Below are positions 1 to 7,110 of a DNA stretch of 60,110 nucleotides, one piece after another; the first letter of the stretch is position 1; the number at the start of each line of letters is the position of its first letter. The stretch comes from an uncultured Oscillospiraceae bacterium (GTDB lineage: Bacteria; Bacillota; Clostridia; Oscillospirales; Acutalibacteraceae), in contig URKX01000012.1 of the NCBI GenBank assembly GCA_900548545.1, positions 1 through 60,110 of the forward strand. The letters are read 5' to 3'. The notes beneath the pieces were generated by a model that saw only the letters and a list, made by a program, of their open reading frames with translations, ran no database searches and was not told the origin of the DNA. The translations under genes were made by a program, and so were the position numbers.

Positions 1-30
1 AAGTAGAAAAACCTCATAATACCTGAAAAA

Positions 31-53
31 CAGGCCCCCAGTTTGGGGGCCTG
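31..53. terminator. Bidirectional intrinsic terminator
   Basis: A 9-bp perfect GC-rich stem (31-39 with 45-53) encloses a 5-nt loop. On the minus strand it is followed by five T (26-30), and on the plus strand by a poorer T-rich stretch. It probably ends a transcript coming from outside the window. Confidence 0.7.
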
Positions 54-116
54 TTCGCTTTGTAAAACGGCAATACACGGTCACAGCAACAGCACACGGC
101 TGCTTTTTTACGAAGT

Positions 117-149
117 AAAAGAGTCTGGACGCGAATGGCGCCCAGACTC
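117..149 (-). terminator. Terminator of the C69 dipeptidase gene
   Basis: On the minus strand, an 8-bp stem (149-142 pairing with 128-121) is followed by four T (120-117). It lies about 50 nt downstream of the dipeptidase stop codon and is in the right orientation to end that transcript. Confidence 0.75.
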
Positions 150-153
150 AGTT

Positions 154-188
154 TGACAGGGATGTGGGGATTTGAACTCTCGCATCGG
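154..188 (-). pseudogene. Degenerate tRNA-Ser-like 3' fragment
   Basis: Read on the minus strand, these 35 nt align without gaps to the last 35 nt of the tRNA-Ser at 13309-13401, with 26 of 35 identical, including the T-loop block AGTTCAAATC and the terminal CA. The T-stem no longer pairs and no 5' half is present, since the dipeptidase gene occupies that place. Part of the similarity is generic to any tRNA T-arm, so a chance match is possible. If real, it is a remnant of a tRNA-targeted integration or rearrangement. Confidence 0.3.
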
Positions 189-199
189 CCCGCCGATGC

Positions 200-1660
200 T
201 CAGTTATCCCCTCTGTGGTAACGGATCTTCATGTGCTCGGAGGCGTTTTTGAGAATGTGGGAAAGGGCTTTGTCCGACTCTTCCTTCACCATGGCGGCGA
301 TCCTGGAGTTGGCTTCCTTCAGGATTTCCGCAGGCTCGCCCTGGCGGGTCTTTTCATCGTACTCGTACAGGAACTGCTGCCCGCGATTCATCACGGCATT
401 GACGTACCGCTCGTCAAATAACAGGGCGTTCCCGAAATGGGCGTCCGTCAGCGCGGCAATAAGCCGGCTGTGCCAGTACATACTGTCCGTGGAAACTGTT
501 TCCGTAGTACCACTGAGGTACTTGGGGAACTCCGTCACATTGGCGTATACCGGGAAGCAGGCCGTAAAGCCGCTGCCGCCCATGGAGAGCCACTCCACCC
601 CTTGAATTGCCTCCGGCAGATCGCCGCGAATCTGCATGATCCCGCAAACATCGCTGTTGGGCACGCCGATAGTGCGGTATTTTCCCTTGTTCGCAGCGTT
701 CTTGTCGTAGGGATTGTAGGGCGTCCCCTGATAATAAGATCCCAGCAAATACCGCACATCCTCCACCGTCACCTTGCGTTCCGGCACAAAAGACCAAGGA
801 ATATCGTTGCTCTCCGGGGTGAAGTCCGCATTATCCCCATCCCACTTGTAAGTGCGGGGCAGAAAATACCGGGCCATAAACCAGGCGCGGGGCGTATTGT
901 AAATATGGTCGGTATCGGAATGGGAGCCAAAGGCCAGCCTCGGGTTGAAATCCGTCCCGGTGTCCAGGGCTAGGTGATACTTTTCCACGAATTCCCGCAG
1001 GTCCCTGGAGCAAAGGTGTTCTTTCTGCTCCCCGTAAGCGTCCGCAAAGTCAAACTGGTCCAAGCCAAACTGGTTGGGCATGATGACCACCCGGTCATCC
1101 GGCACACGCCTGGCAATCCAGTGATGGCCGCCGATGGTCTCCAGCCACCAGACTTCCCCGGCATCTGCGAAGGCCATGCCATTGGGCTCATAGGTGCCAT
1201 ACTGCTCTAGCAGGGCGCCGGTGCGCAGCACGCCTTCCCGGGCGGAGTGAATGTAGGGGAGCACCAGGGTCACCAGGTCCTCTTCACCAATCCCGCCGGG
1301 GATCTCTTTGGCGTTGCGGTTTTTCTTCTTCTGATACCGGACATAGGGGTCCGCGCCGATGACACGGGCGTTGCTGGTGATGGTCTCGGTGGCGGTCATG
1401 GCCACGTTGGCCTCGTTGATGCCGCAGGCGGGCCATACGCCATTAGCCGTTGACACGTTGGGGCAGTCGGTATAACGCAAGGCGTTCCCTGGGAGCTCCA
1501 CGGTCAGGTGGGAGATGACTGTTTTGTACGTGGAAGCTTCCTCCCTAGCCGGGTGGGCCAAAAGGCGCTTGGCTTCAAATCCGCCGTCATCGTTGCGGGC
1601 AATGATGGTTGAGTTGTCATGGCTGGCTTTCTTACCGACCAAAATTGTTGTACAGGGCAT
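200..1660 (-). CDS. C69 family dipeptidase (PepD-like), 486 aa
   Basis: Family C69 dipeptidases are N-terminal-nucleophile hydrolases that cleave dipeptides, with an N-terminal cysteine as nucleophile. The protein opens MPCTTILVGKKAS, placing the candidate catalytic Cys at residue 3, followed by the family-typical region containing ARNDDGG. The ATG at 1660 was chosen over an upstream start at 1684 because AAAGGAG lies 6 nt before it and the Cys is then near the N terminus. Length fits the family. No signal peptide is visible, so a cytoplasmic enzyme is likely. It stands alone and is followed by its own terminator. The family call is firm; the preferred substrates cannot be read from sequence. 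Confidence 0.93.
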   Translation of the reverse strand: MPCTTILVGKKASHDNSTIIARNDDGGFEAKRLLAHPAREEASTYKTVISHLTVELPGNALRYTDCPNVSTANGVWPACGINEANVAMTATETITSNARVIGADPYVRYQKKKNRNAKEIPGGIGEEDLVTLVLPYIHSAREGVLRTGALLEQYGTYEPNGMAFADAGEVWWLETIGGHHWIARRVPDDRVVIMPNQFGLDQFDFADAYGEQKEHLCSRDLREFVEKYHLALDTGTDFNPRLAFGSHSDTDHIYNTPRAWFMARYFLPRTYKWDGDNADFTPESNDIPWSFVPERKVTVEDVRYLLGSYYQGTPYNPYDKNAANKGKYRTIGVPNSDVCGIMQIRGDLPEAIQGVEWLSMGGSGFTACFPVYANVTEFPKYLSGTTETVSTDSMYWHSRLIAALTDAHFGNALLFDERYVNAVMNRGQQFLYEYDEKTRQGEPAEILKEANSRIAAMVKEESDKALSHILKNASEHMKIRYHRGDN

Positions 1661-2047
1661 AAGCGGCTCCTTTCCCTTTTCCATCTATTTCAGATTGCGT
1701 ACAGCTTCTTTTTTTACTGTATGGCAAAATCCTGACAACCGGGAATGGTTGAAAGAATGGCTCCTTGTTTTTTCGGAACACATTTATTATAGCACAGGCC
1801 CCGTGCCATTTCCAGCCCCGGTTCGTTCCTGCTGTAGCGACAGTTTATCTTACATGGCGTAGGACTGGTGATATTAAACAGGTGGTAAAAGAAGGAAGGT
1901 CTGTGGGTATTCAAATATTTGGTATATTCTTTGTACAGCATATGGTCGTATTGCAAATCGCCAGAACCGGTCTTGCGAATGCACTGCTTGCGCCAAGGCA
2001 ATATATTGTAGGCAGATTTGGATATCATGCTTCAGCATCGATCGTGA

Positions 2048-2294
2048 ATGGAATTAGAGCTTTGCCCGGAAAAGGTGCAATTGATGGCACTGCAAGTTAA
2101 CTCCCTTGATCAAATTCCGCAGAAAGGAGCTTAAGGCCATATTCTGTAGTATAATTAAGTCAGAAGAACAAGAAACGGTTATTCGCGATGTTTGGCGACG
2201 GGGTTTCGAGGAAATAACTACTACAAGAGAAGAATTTGCTTTGCCTCCCGAAGAAACCATTTTGGAATCGCTTTTGGAGGGAAGGATAGAGTGA
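2048..2294 (+). pseudogene. Possible frameshifted small protein remnant
   Basis: An ATG at 2048 opens a 28-residue frame ending at 2134. A second frame, open from about 2106, continues to 2294 with plausible protein-like composition (hydrophilic, ending EETILESLLEGRIE). Joined across the overlap they would give one protein of about 80 residues, which suggests a frameshifted gene. No good ribosome binding site precedes 2048 and I do not recognise the family. It could equally be chance open frames; the reading is tentative. Confidence 0.25.
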
Positions 2295-2301
2295 ATATTG
2301 G

Positions 2302-2352
2302 GTTCGCAACCTTTTTTCCGTGAACTGTTAAGCGAAAACAATCTATTATAAT
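2302..2352 (+). promoter_or_regulatory. Promoter region of the WYL pair, with an element repeated at 4523
   Basis: A 26-nt segment (2302-2327) containing TTCGCA, a T6 run and TTCCGTGAA is almost identical to 4523-4548. Each copy is followed by TATAAT (2347-2352 and 4564-4569). At this copy the T6 run follows only a 4-bp hairpin, so it is at best a weak terminator. The shared TTCCGTGAA just upstream of both -10 boxes is a candidate site for a common regulator, plausibly a WYL protein. Confidence 0.5.
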
Positions 2353-2379
2353 GTATTATCATGAAAGGAGTGTATCTGC

Positions 2380-3624
2380 ATGGCATATCGTGAACTTATT
2401 AAAAACTTTGAAAAAGTCCGAGCCTATATGCGTGAGTTTTATGTGTATGGCTTTAAGAGCAGAACAGAATATGATACCAAGAGCGCCCGCTCCTATGATA
2501 ATGAACGCCGCAGGTTGGAGAGCTGGTTGGGAGATCATATGCGGTTCACTCAGACACCGGAAGGAAAGAATGTTTTCTTGTCGGTAGATAGCCGTGTGAC
2601 CCGTAAGAACCCGTTCTATAAGGCATGGAAGGCCAAGAGTTTTACGGATGGAGATATCACACTACATTTTGTGATTTTTGATATTCTCTATGATCCCAAA
2701 ACGAAAATGACGCTTACGGAGCTAATTAAGGAGATCGATGAACGGCTGTCATCCGGTATGGCTTTTGATGAGTCTACCTTGAGAAAGAAACTCAAAGAGT
2801 ATGCCGAAGAAGGTATCATTCGTATCGAGAAAGGTGGACGGAAGGTCCTGTATAGCAGAGCTCCGGATACCGACATTACTGCATTGAATGATGTGATTGA
2901 CTTCTTCAGTGAGGTGGCTCCGTGTGGCGTTGTCGGCTCATTCCTACAGGACAGGCAGCCGCTGCATCCTGAGCTGTTTACATTTAAACACCACTACATA
3001 ACTCAAGCAATGGACAGTGACGTAATGGCCACATTGTTTGAGGCCATTCGCAGTCATCGCTACATCATCATTGACAATTTGAGCAAACATTCAAACGGGC
3101 TTAGAACTGTTCGGTTAGTCCCACTCAAGATTTACATAAGTGCTCAAAACGGAAGGCAAAACCTTTTGGCCTTCCATGAAAAAGCCAATCGCCTGAACTC
3201 CTATCGCTTGGACTATATGTCTAACATTAGGATCGAAGATGAGGTCTGTGAAAAGTTTGATGCTCTGCGCGGTGCGCTCAGCAAAGCTGAAGCTCATATG
3301 TGGGGTGTGAACTGCAAATGGAACATCAAGCATGTGGAGCATGTGGAGTTTGAGGTAAAGATCGAAGACGATGAGCAGTTTATTGTTCGCCGGCTGGAGA
3401 GAGAAAAACGTTGCGGCTACGTGGAGAAAATTGACGATAACCATTATCGGTATGCTGCGGAGGTATTTGACACAACAGAAATGCTGCCGTGGATACGCAC
3501 ATTTATCTCCCGTATCACAAAGATGAACTTTTCCAATCGTACAGCAGAGAATCAATTTAAAACGGATGTGCGGGAAATGTACCGGATATACGGGCTTGAG
3601 GGAGGCATCGATGATGATATTTAG
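2380..3624 (+). CDS. WYL-domain transcriptional regulator, 414 aa
   Basis: The N-terminal part carries a winged-helix-like region (about residues 80-165, containing KMTLTELIKEIDERL and a following recognition-helix-like stretch). A WYL domain occupies about 200-300, and a C-terminal WCX-like extension runs to the end. WYL proteins are regulators of RNA-repair, defence and stress loci and are thought to sense a ligand, possibly nucleic acid. The ATG at 2380 has AAAGGAG 9 nt upstream. Its 3' end overlaps the next WYL gene by 14 nt, so the two are cotranslated. Context beside rtcB and a Ro60-like gene suggests it controls that cassette. The domain call is good; the ligand and targets are inference. 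Confidence 0.85.
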   Translation: MAYRELIKNFEKVRAYMREFYVYGFKSRTEYDTKSARSYDNERRRLESWLGDHMRFTQTPEGKNVFLSVDSRVTRKNPFYKAWKAKSFTDGDITLHFVIFDILYDPKTKMTLTELIKEIDERLSSGMAFDESTLRKKLKEYAEEGIIRIEKGGRKVLYSRAPDTDITALNDVIDFFSEVAPCGVVGSFLQDRQPLHPELFTFKHHYITQAMDSDVMATLFEAIRSHRYIIIDNLSKHSNGLRTVRLVPLKIYISAQNGRQNLLAFHEKANRLNSYRLDYMSNIRIEDEVCEKFDALRGALSKAEAHMWGVNCKWNIKHVEHVEFEVKIEDDEQFIVRRLEREKRCGYVEKIDDNHYRYAAEVFDTTEMLPWIRTFISRITKMNFSNRTAENQFKTDVREMYRIYGLEGGIDDDI

Positions 3625-4522
3625 CGAATTGTATTCCGTTTACTACAATACAGTAGCCAAGATTATTGAAGCTGCGTTTAATCCTGAAGCAACGGAAAAA
3701 GATTTGCAGCGTTGCGTTGTAGAAGAGGCGTTCTCAGAAAGTGTCTTGACCATTCTTCCGGCATTGAAATCTGGAAAATGGCCGTTGCTTCATGAGGATC
3801 TTTCCCCGGCCCTGTTACATAAGCCCACAATGCCCCTTACCAACCTGGAAAAGAGCTGGTTGAAAGCAATATCAGAAGATCCGCGTGTTAAGCTGTTTGG
3901 CGTTGCGTTTCCTGATCTTGATGATGTAGAGCCTCTCTTCACAAGGGATGACTATAAAATCTACGACCAATACAGTGACGGAGATCCTTTTGAAGACGAG
4001 GCATACAGAAAGCATTTCAGGCTGATGCTTTCTGCCGTGCGAAGTGATCGTCCTGTTCAAATGACTATGGTGAACCGCCACGGCAAAGAAGTGTGGGTCC
4101 GCTTTTATCCAAAGGGATTTGAGTATTCGATAAAGGATGACAAGATCCGTATATTGGCGACTGAGTGTAGATTTAAGCAATTTAATCTTGGAAGGGTCGT
4201 AAGGTGCGACTTCTATAACGGGAATGGGCCATGGCGTGAGAAGCCTCAAGCAGAGCGCCGGAAGGATCTCACCTTGCTGATAACGGATGAGCGCAATGCG
4301 CTGGAGAGAGCCATGCTGCACTTTGCCCATTTTGAAAAGCAAGCCGAGCGAACAGACGGTGACAAGTATATCCTACGCCTGAAGTATTACGAGAATGATG
4401 AGACCGAGATCGTGATTCGTGTGCTGTCTTTTGGGCCGTGTGTCAGGGTTTTAGAGCCGCAAAGCTTCGTGGATTTAATAAAAGAAAGACTAATTTCTCA
4501 AAAAAGCTGTGAGCTCAAATGA
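3611..4522 (+). CDS. Second WYL-domain protein, 303 aa
   Basis: The start is an ATGATG inside the end of the preceding gene (overlap 3611-3624), typical of translational coupling. A longer in-frame start at 3566 is rejected because it would overlap further and has no better ribosome site. About residues 130-225 look like a WYL domain (pattern VQMTMVNRHGKEVWVRFYP), and the last 80 residues resemble a WCX extension. No clear N-terminal HTH is seen, so this may be the ligand-sensing partner of the first protein. Two WYL proteins in tandem ahead of rtcB-type genes is a known arrangement. A terminator overlaps its stop codon. Confidence 0.78.
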   Translation: MMIFSELYSVYYNTVAKIIEAAFNPEATEKDLQRCVVEEAFSESVLTILPALKSGKWPLLHEDLSPALLHKPTMPLTNLEKSWLKAISEDPRVKLFGVAFPDLDDVEPLFTRDDYKIYDQYSDGDPFEDEAYRKHFRLMLSAVRSDRPVQMTMVNRHGKEVWVRFYPKGFEYSIKDDKIRILATECRFKQFNLGRVVRCDFYNGNGPWREKPQAERRKDLTLLITDERNALERAMLHFAHFEKQAERTDGDKYILRLKYYENDETEIVIRVLSFGPCVRVLEPQSFVDLIKERLISQKSCELK

Positions 4523-4538
4523 GTTCGCAGCCTTTTTT
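4506..4538 (+). terminator. Terminator of the WYL operon
   Basis: An 11-bp stem with two G-U pairs (4506-4516 with 4521-4531) and an AAAT loop is followed by C and T6. The hairpin includes the WYL gene's last codons and its TGA. Confidence 0.8.
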
Positions 4539-4569
4539 CCGTGAAATGCCTGAGTTTGAACCGTATAAT
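4523..4569 (+). promoter_or_regulatory. Candidate promoter of the RNA array/rtcB/DUF2828 unit
   Basis: The segment 4523-4548 repeats the element at 2302-2327, and TATAAT lies at 4564-4569. There is no good TTGACA 17 nt upstream, which suggests activator dependence. About 220 nt separate it from the first structured RNA; those bases hold only short open frames (for example TTG 4659 to TAA 4820) that I do not trust. Confidence 0.5.
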
Positions 4570-4790
4570 ATGAGTGTAAGATGCAGATGAAAAAACTGTT
4601 TCTGAATCAAAGGTACTTACAGCAATTTTTCTGATTATTAAAAAAGAGATGAACATTCTTGACACTGGCAGATATTATCCGCAAAAGGATGTACCTTGTC
4701 TCTAAAAGATGCGTACAGCAACCAAAAGTCAATTATGACACACCTCCCTTTGAGTTAGAGCGATGGTTTACCGAAAGGCTGCATCTTGAA

Positions 4791-4893
4791 AAGGCACCAA
4801 CAGCAACGACGAATAGCTAAGTGGTTATAGCAGGTGACTCATAATCATCGTTCGCAGGTCCGAATCCTGCTTCAGATGGTGCCTTGATTTTTT
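4791..4893 (+). ncRNA. tRNA-like structured RNA 1 (candidate bacterial Y RNA)
   Basis: A 9-bp perfect end stem pairs 4791-4799 with 4877-4885 and is followed by T6 at 4888-4893. Inside is a near-complete tRNA-like core: D-arm (GCTA 4816-4819 / TAGC 4828-4831, loop containing GTGG), anticodon arm (4833-4837 / 4845-4849, loop CTCATAA with U33 and A37, anticodon CAT) and T-arm (4854-4858 / 4866-4870, 5 bp, loop TCCGAAT). It is not a real tRNA: about 16 nt separate the end stem from the D-arm, 6 nt separate the T-arm from the stem, and there is no CCA. Bacterial Y RNAs (YrlA) are known to combine a tRNA-like module with a long end stem bound by Ro60 and sit beside Ro60/RtcB genes. Confidence 0.75.
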
Positions 4894-4895
4894 GA

Positions 4896-5017
4896 AAGAC
4901 GCGAACAGCGATTATATACTTTATATTACCGAAACACTGGCCGGATAACTGGTGCTTGCTTTCAGAGTAAGAATTGGCTAGGTGAAAGGCCTCGTATGTA
5001 TCAAACAGACGCGTCTT
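4896..5017 (+). ncRNA. Structured RNA 2 between the two tRNA-like RNAs
   Basis: An 8-bp perfect stem pairs 4896-4903 (AAGACGCG) with 5010-5017, starting only 10 nt after the end stem of RNA 1. Inside, a 5-bp/7-nt hairpin (about 4950-4966) has the loop TTTCAGA, which looks like an anticodon arm reading TCA. D- and T-arm analogues are not convincing. The end stem begins AAG and ends CTT like those of RNAs 1 and 3, which suggests a family of related RNAs in an array. The fold is by eye and needs covariation support. Confidence 0.45.
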
Positions 5018-5022
5018 GTATA

Positions 5023-5133
5023 AAGGCATCTACGGCAATACAGTGGTATGATCTGACGGAGCTGGCACCTGCCGAGACCAGGAATGCTAAGCCCTGACTA
5101 CGTTCTTACGGGTTCAAGTCCCGGCGATGCCTT
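5023..5133 (+). ncRNA. tRNA-like structured RNA 3 (candidate bacterial Y RNA)
   Basis: An 8-bp perfect end stem pairs 5023-5030 (AAGGCATC) with 5126-5133; its outer six pairs are identical to those of RNA 1. Inside are a D-arm analogue (CGG 5057-5059 / CCG 5072-5074, loop with GG), an anticodon-arm analogue (CAGG 5079-5082 / CCTG 5093-5096, loop with TGCTAA), a variable segment, and a T-arm (CGGG 5109-5112 / CCCG 5120-5123, canonical loop TTCAAGT). About 26 nt separate the end stem from the D-arm, so it is tRNA-like and not a tRNA. It ends 26 nt before the rtcB start codon. Confidence 0.7.
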
Positions 5134-5159
5134 GCCATTAAGATACAAGGAGCAGCACA

Positions 5160-5567
5160 ATGATTGAAATTAAAGGAAAGGTTAATACAGCTGTCTGTTA
5201 TGCAACGGTGGTTGAGGATGAGGCAATTGAACAGATCCGCAGGATGTGTAACCACGAATTTACAGCAGGATCTCAAATTCGAATAATGCCTGATGTTCAT
5301 GCCGGAAAAGGAAATCCGGAATGGAATTATTCTGCACCGCATGGCGCAGGCCGCGTTATGTCTCGTACAAAAGCAAAAGAAACGCTGGATTTAGAGGTGT
5401 ATAAGAAGACGATGGAAGGTATCTACACGACATCGGTAAATGGGGCTACCATCGATGAAGCCCCGATGGCCTACAAGTCGCTGGAAGACATTATCGATGT
5501 TATCCGAGAGTCTGTCGATGTGACAGAGATACTAAAACCTATTTACAATTTCAAGGCGTCTGAGTGA
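5160..5567 (+). pseudogene. rtcB: RtcB RNA ligase with a large in-frame internal deletion, 135 aa
   Basis: RtcB joins 2',3'-cyclic-phosphate or 3'-phosphate RNA ends to 5'-OH ends using GTP and Mn2+, and is normally about 390-480 aa. Here residues 1-51 match the RtcB N terminus up to the motif DVHAGKG, and residue 52 onward matches the C terminus from NPEWNYSAPHGAGR, so some 250 or more central residues are missing. The lost part includes the metal-binding Cys that normally follows GKG and most of the active site; the guanylylated His of HGAGR (residue 61) remains. Both family motifs at the junction contain GKG, so deletion between short direct repeats is likely. The remnant keeps a good start (AAGGAG, 8 nt spacing). 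It cannot be an active ligase. Confidence 0.85.
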
Positions 5568-5604
5568 TAAAACACCCCTGCGCCGTCTGATTGGAGGAAT
5601 TGAA

Positions 5605-7074
5605 ATGTTAAATCATCTGAAGAATGGGGCAAATATCGTTTATACAGAAAACGGCGCAGTTACCAACGCAAGCACAATGTCTGACTGTCTGGATTTGTTC
5701 GCAACAATCGGTGCGATCCGATCTGCTAACGATCAGGAAATCATCAGACGCTTTGTCCGTGCATATGCGGAGAACGCAGATGTTGCCATGAGGATTTTGT
5801 TCTTCGGGCGCGATGTTCGCGGCGGACTTGGGGAGCGCCGCGTGTTCCGCGTCATTATCAAATGGCTGGCTGAAAACAAAGCGGAGTCTCTGCGCAAGAA
5901 TATTGAGCTGATCCCTGAGTTCGGACGCTACGACGATCTGGTGTCTTTGCTCGGCACGCCCTGTGAAAAGGATGCTTTGCGTACGATTCGCAAGCAATTG
6001 GAGGCAGATCTTGCGTCTGACGCGGAAGTATCTTTGTTGGCAAAATGGCTTCCGTCTGTAAATGCATCAAATGGAGAGACAGTCCGTAAAGCAAAGCGTA
6101 TCGCTCGCTATCTTGGAATGTCCGATGCTGAATATCGCAAGACTCTTGTGAAACTGAGAAAAAAGATACGAATCTTAGAGAATTATCTCCGTGAGAAGGA
6201 CTACTCTTTCGATTACTCTAAGCAGCCTTCCAAGGCCATGTTCAAATACCGGAAAGCATTCCTGCGAAATGACGGTAAGCGCTATCATGCGTTCCTGGAG
6301 GCTGTAAGCAGTGGTGATAAGCAGCTGCATGTAGATAACCTTGCTCCTTATGAGATCGTCAGATCTGCGCTGAATGCAAATCAGTGGGGGTTTCAGGCTG
6401 GTTTAACTGCCGGAGAGAAGGCAGCACTCGATGCGTCCTGGGATTCCCTTCCTGACTTCTGCGACAATAGAAATGCGTTGGCAGTAGTGGATACTTCCGG
6501 ATCCATGTACTGTTATGACAATGCACTGCCCGCAGCGGTAGCACTGTCTTTGGGATTGTATTTCGCAGAGCGTAATACCGGTATCTTCCGTAACCATTTT
6601 ATCGAGTTTTCTTCCCGGCCACAGCTTATTGAGATCAAAGGCAAGACCTTTGCCGAGAGGCTGGAGTACCTGTGCACCTTTAACAAGGTAGCTGATACAA
6701 ATGTGGAAGCAGTCTTTAATCTAATTTTGGATGCGGCAGTGCGCAACAATGTCTCCCAGGAAGAGCTGCCTGAGACTTTGTATCTAATTTCTGATATGGA
6801 GTTTAACTCGTGTGTTCGAAATGTGTCTGCGTCTAATTTTGCGAACGCAAAGCGTAGATTTGCAGAGCATGGATACAATTTACCTCAGATTGTCTTCTGG
6901 AATGTTGCAAGTCGGAACAGCAATCAGCCTGTGACAAAGAACGAGCAAGGTGTTGCATTGGTTTCCGGATGCACACCTCGGCTGTTTTCTATGGTGGCAA
7001 GCGGAGACATTTCCCCTTACTCTGTTATGATGGAAATCATAAAGTCGGAACGCTATTCAAAGATTTCAGCATAA
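5605..7074 (+). CDS. DUF2828 family protein (Ro60/TROVE-related, vWA domain), 489 aa
   Basis: The N-terminal two thirds look like the helical-repeat part of DUF2828 (motifs RDVRGGLGERRVFRVII, KWLPSVNASN, YRKTLVKLRKKI and KYRKAFLRNDGKRY). The C-terminal third is a von Willebrand A domain with an intact MIDAS motif DTSGS (D296, S298, S300). DUF2828 is related to the TROVE domain of Ro60, an RNA-binding ring protein that holds Y RNA and misfolded RNA. The start has GGAGGAAT. It lies 37 nt after the rtcB remnant and downstream of the tRNA-like RNAs, so it is the natural candidate to bind them. Family assignment is strong; Y RNA binding is inference. Confidence 0.88.
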   Translation: MLNHLKNGANIVYTENGAVTNASTMSDCLDLFATIGAIRSANDQEIIRRFVRAYAENADVAMRILFFGRDVRGGLGERRVFRVIIKWLAENKAESLRKNIELIPEFGRYDDLVSLLGTPCEKDALRTIRKQLEADLASDAEVSLLAKWLPSVNASNGETVRKAKRIARYLGMSDAEYRKTLVKLRKKIRILENYLREKDYSFDYSKQPSKAMFKYRKAFLRNDGKRYHAFLEAVSSGDKQLHVDNLAPYEIVRSALNANQWGFQAGLTAGEKAALDASWDSLPDFCDNRNALAVVDTSGSMYCYDNALPAAVALSLGLYFAERNTGIFRNHFIEFSSRPQLIEIKGKTFAERLEYLCTFNKVADTNVEAVFNLILDAAVRNNVSQEELPETLYLISDMEFNSCVRNVSASNFANAKRRFAEHGYNLPQIVFWNVASRNSNQPVTKNEQGVALVSGCTPRLFSMVASGDISPYSVMMEIIKSERYSKISA

Positions 7075-7078
7075 ACCG

Positions 7079-7110
7079 AAGTCGGTACCTGCGGGTACCG
7101 ACTTTTTTCT
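7079..7110 (+). terminator. Terminator of the RNA-repair cassette
   Basis: A perfect 11-bp stem (7079-7089 with 7094-7104) with loop TGCG is followed by a T-run, 5 nt after the DUF2828 stop. Confidence 0.9.

Larger units (their letters stand above)
1661..2379. other. AT-rich left flank of the RNA-repair island
   Basis: This 0.7-kb stretch has no convincing intact gene. Base composition becomes visibly AT-richer around 1.7 kb. Several frames are open for about 100 codons on both strands between 1714 and 2386, but none matches a family I recognise. Near its right end are a possible frameshifted small gene (2048-2294) and the promoter of the WYL operon. Confidence 0.6.

Noticed and set aside
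4659..4820. TTG-initiated frame of 53 codons ending inside the first tRNA-like RNA, and an overlapping 40-codon frame upstream of it
   Set aside because: It overlaps the end stem and D-arm of structured RNA 1, has only a weak ribosome site, and matches nothing I recognise; more likely chance open frames in a leader.
4791..4893. A genuine tRNA-Met or tRNA-Ile(CAT) gene
   Set aside because: The arms look right, but the end stem is separated from the D-arm by about 16 nt and from the T-arm by 6 nt, position 55 of the T-loop is C, and there is no CCA; it mimics rather than is a tRNA.
5007..5016. 10-bp palindrome AGACGCGTCT as a stand-alone operator
   Set aside because: It is better explained as the 3' arm of the end stem of structured RNA 2, which pairs perfectly with 4896-4903.
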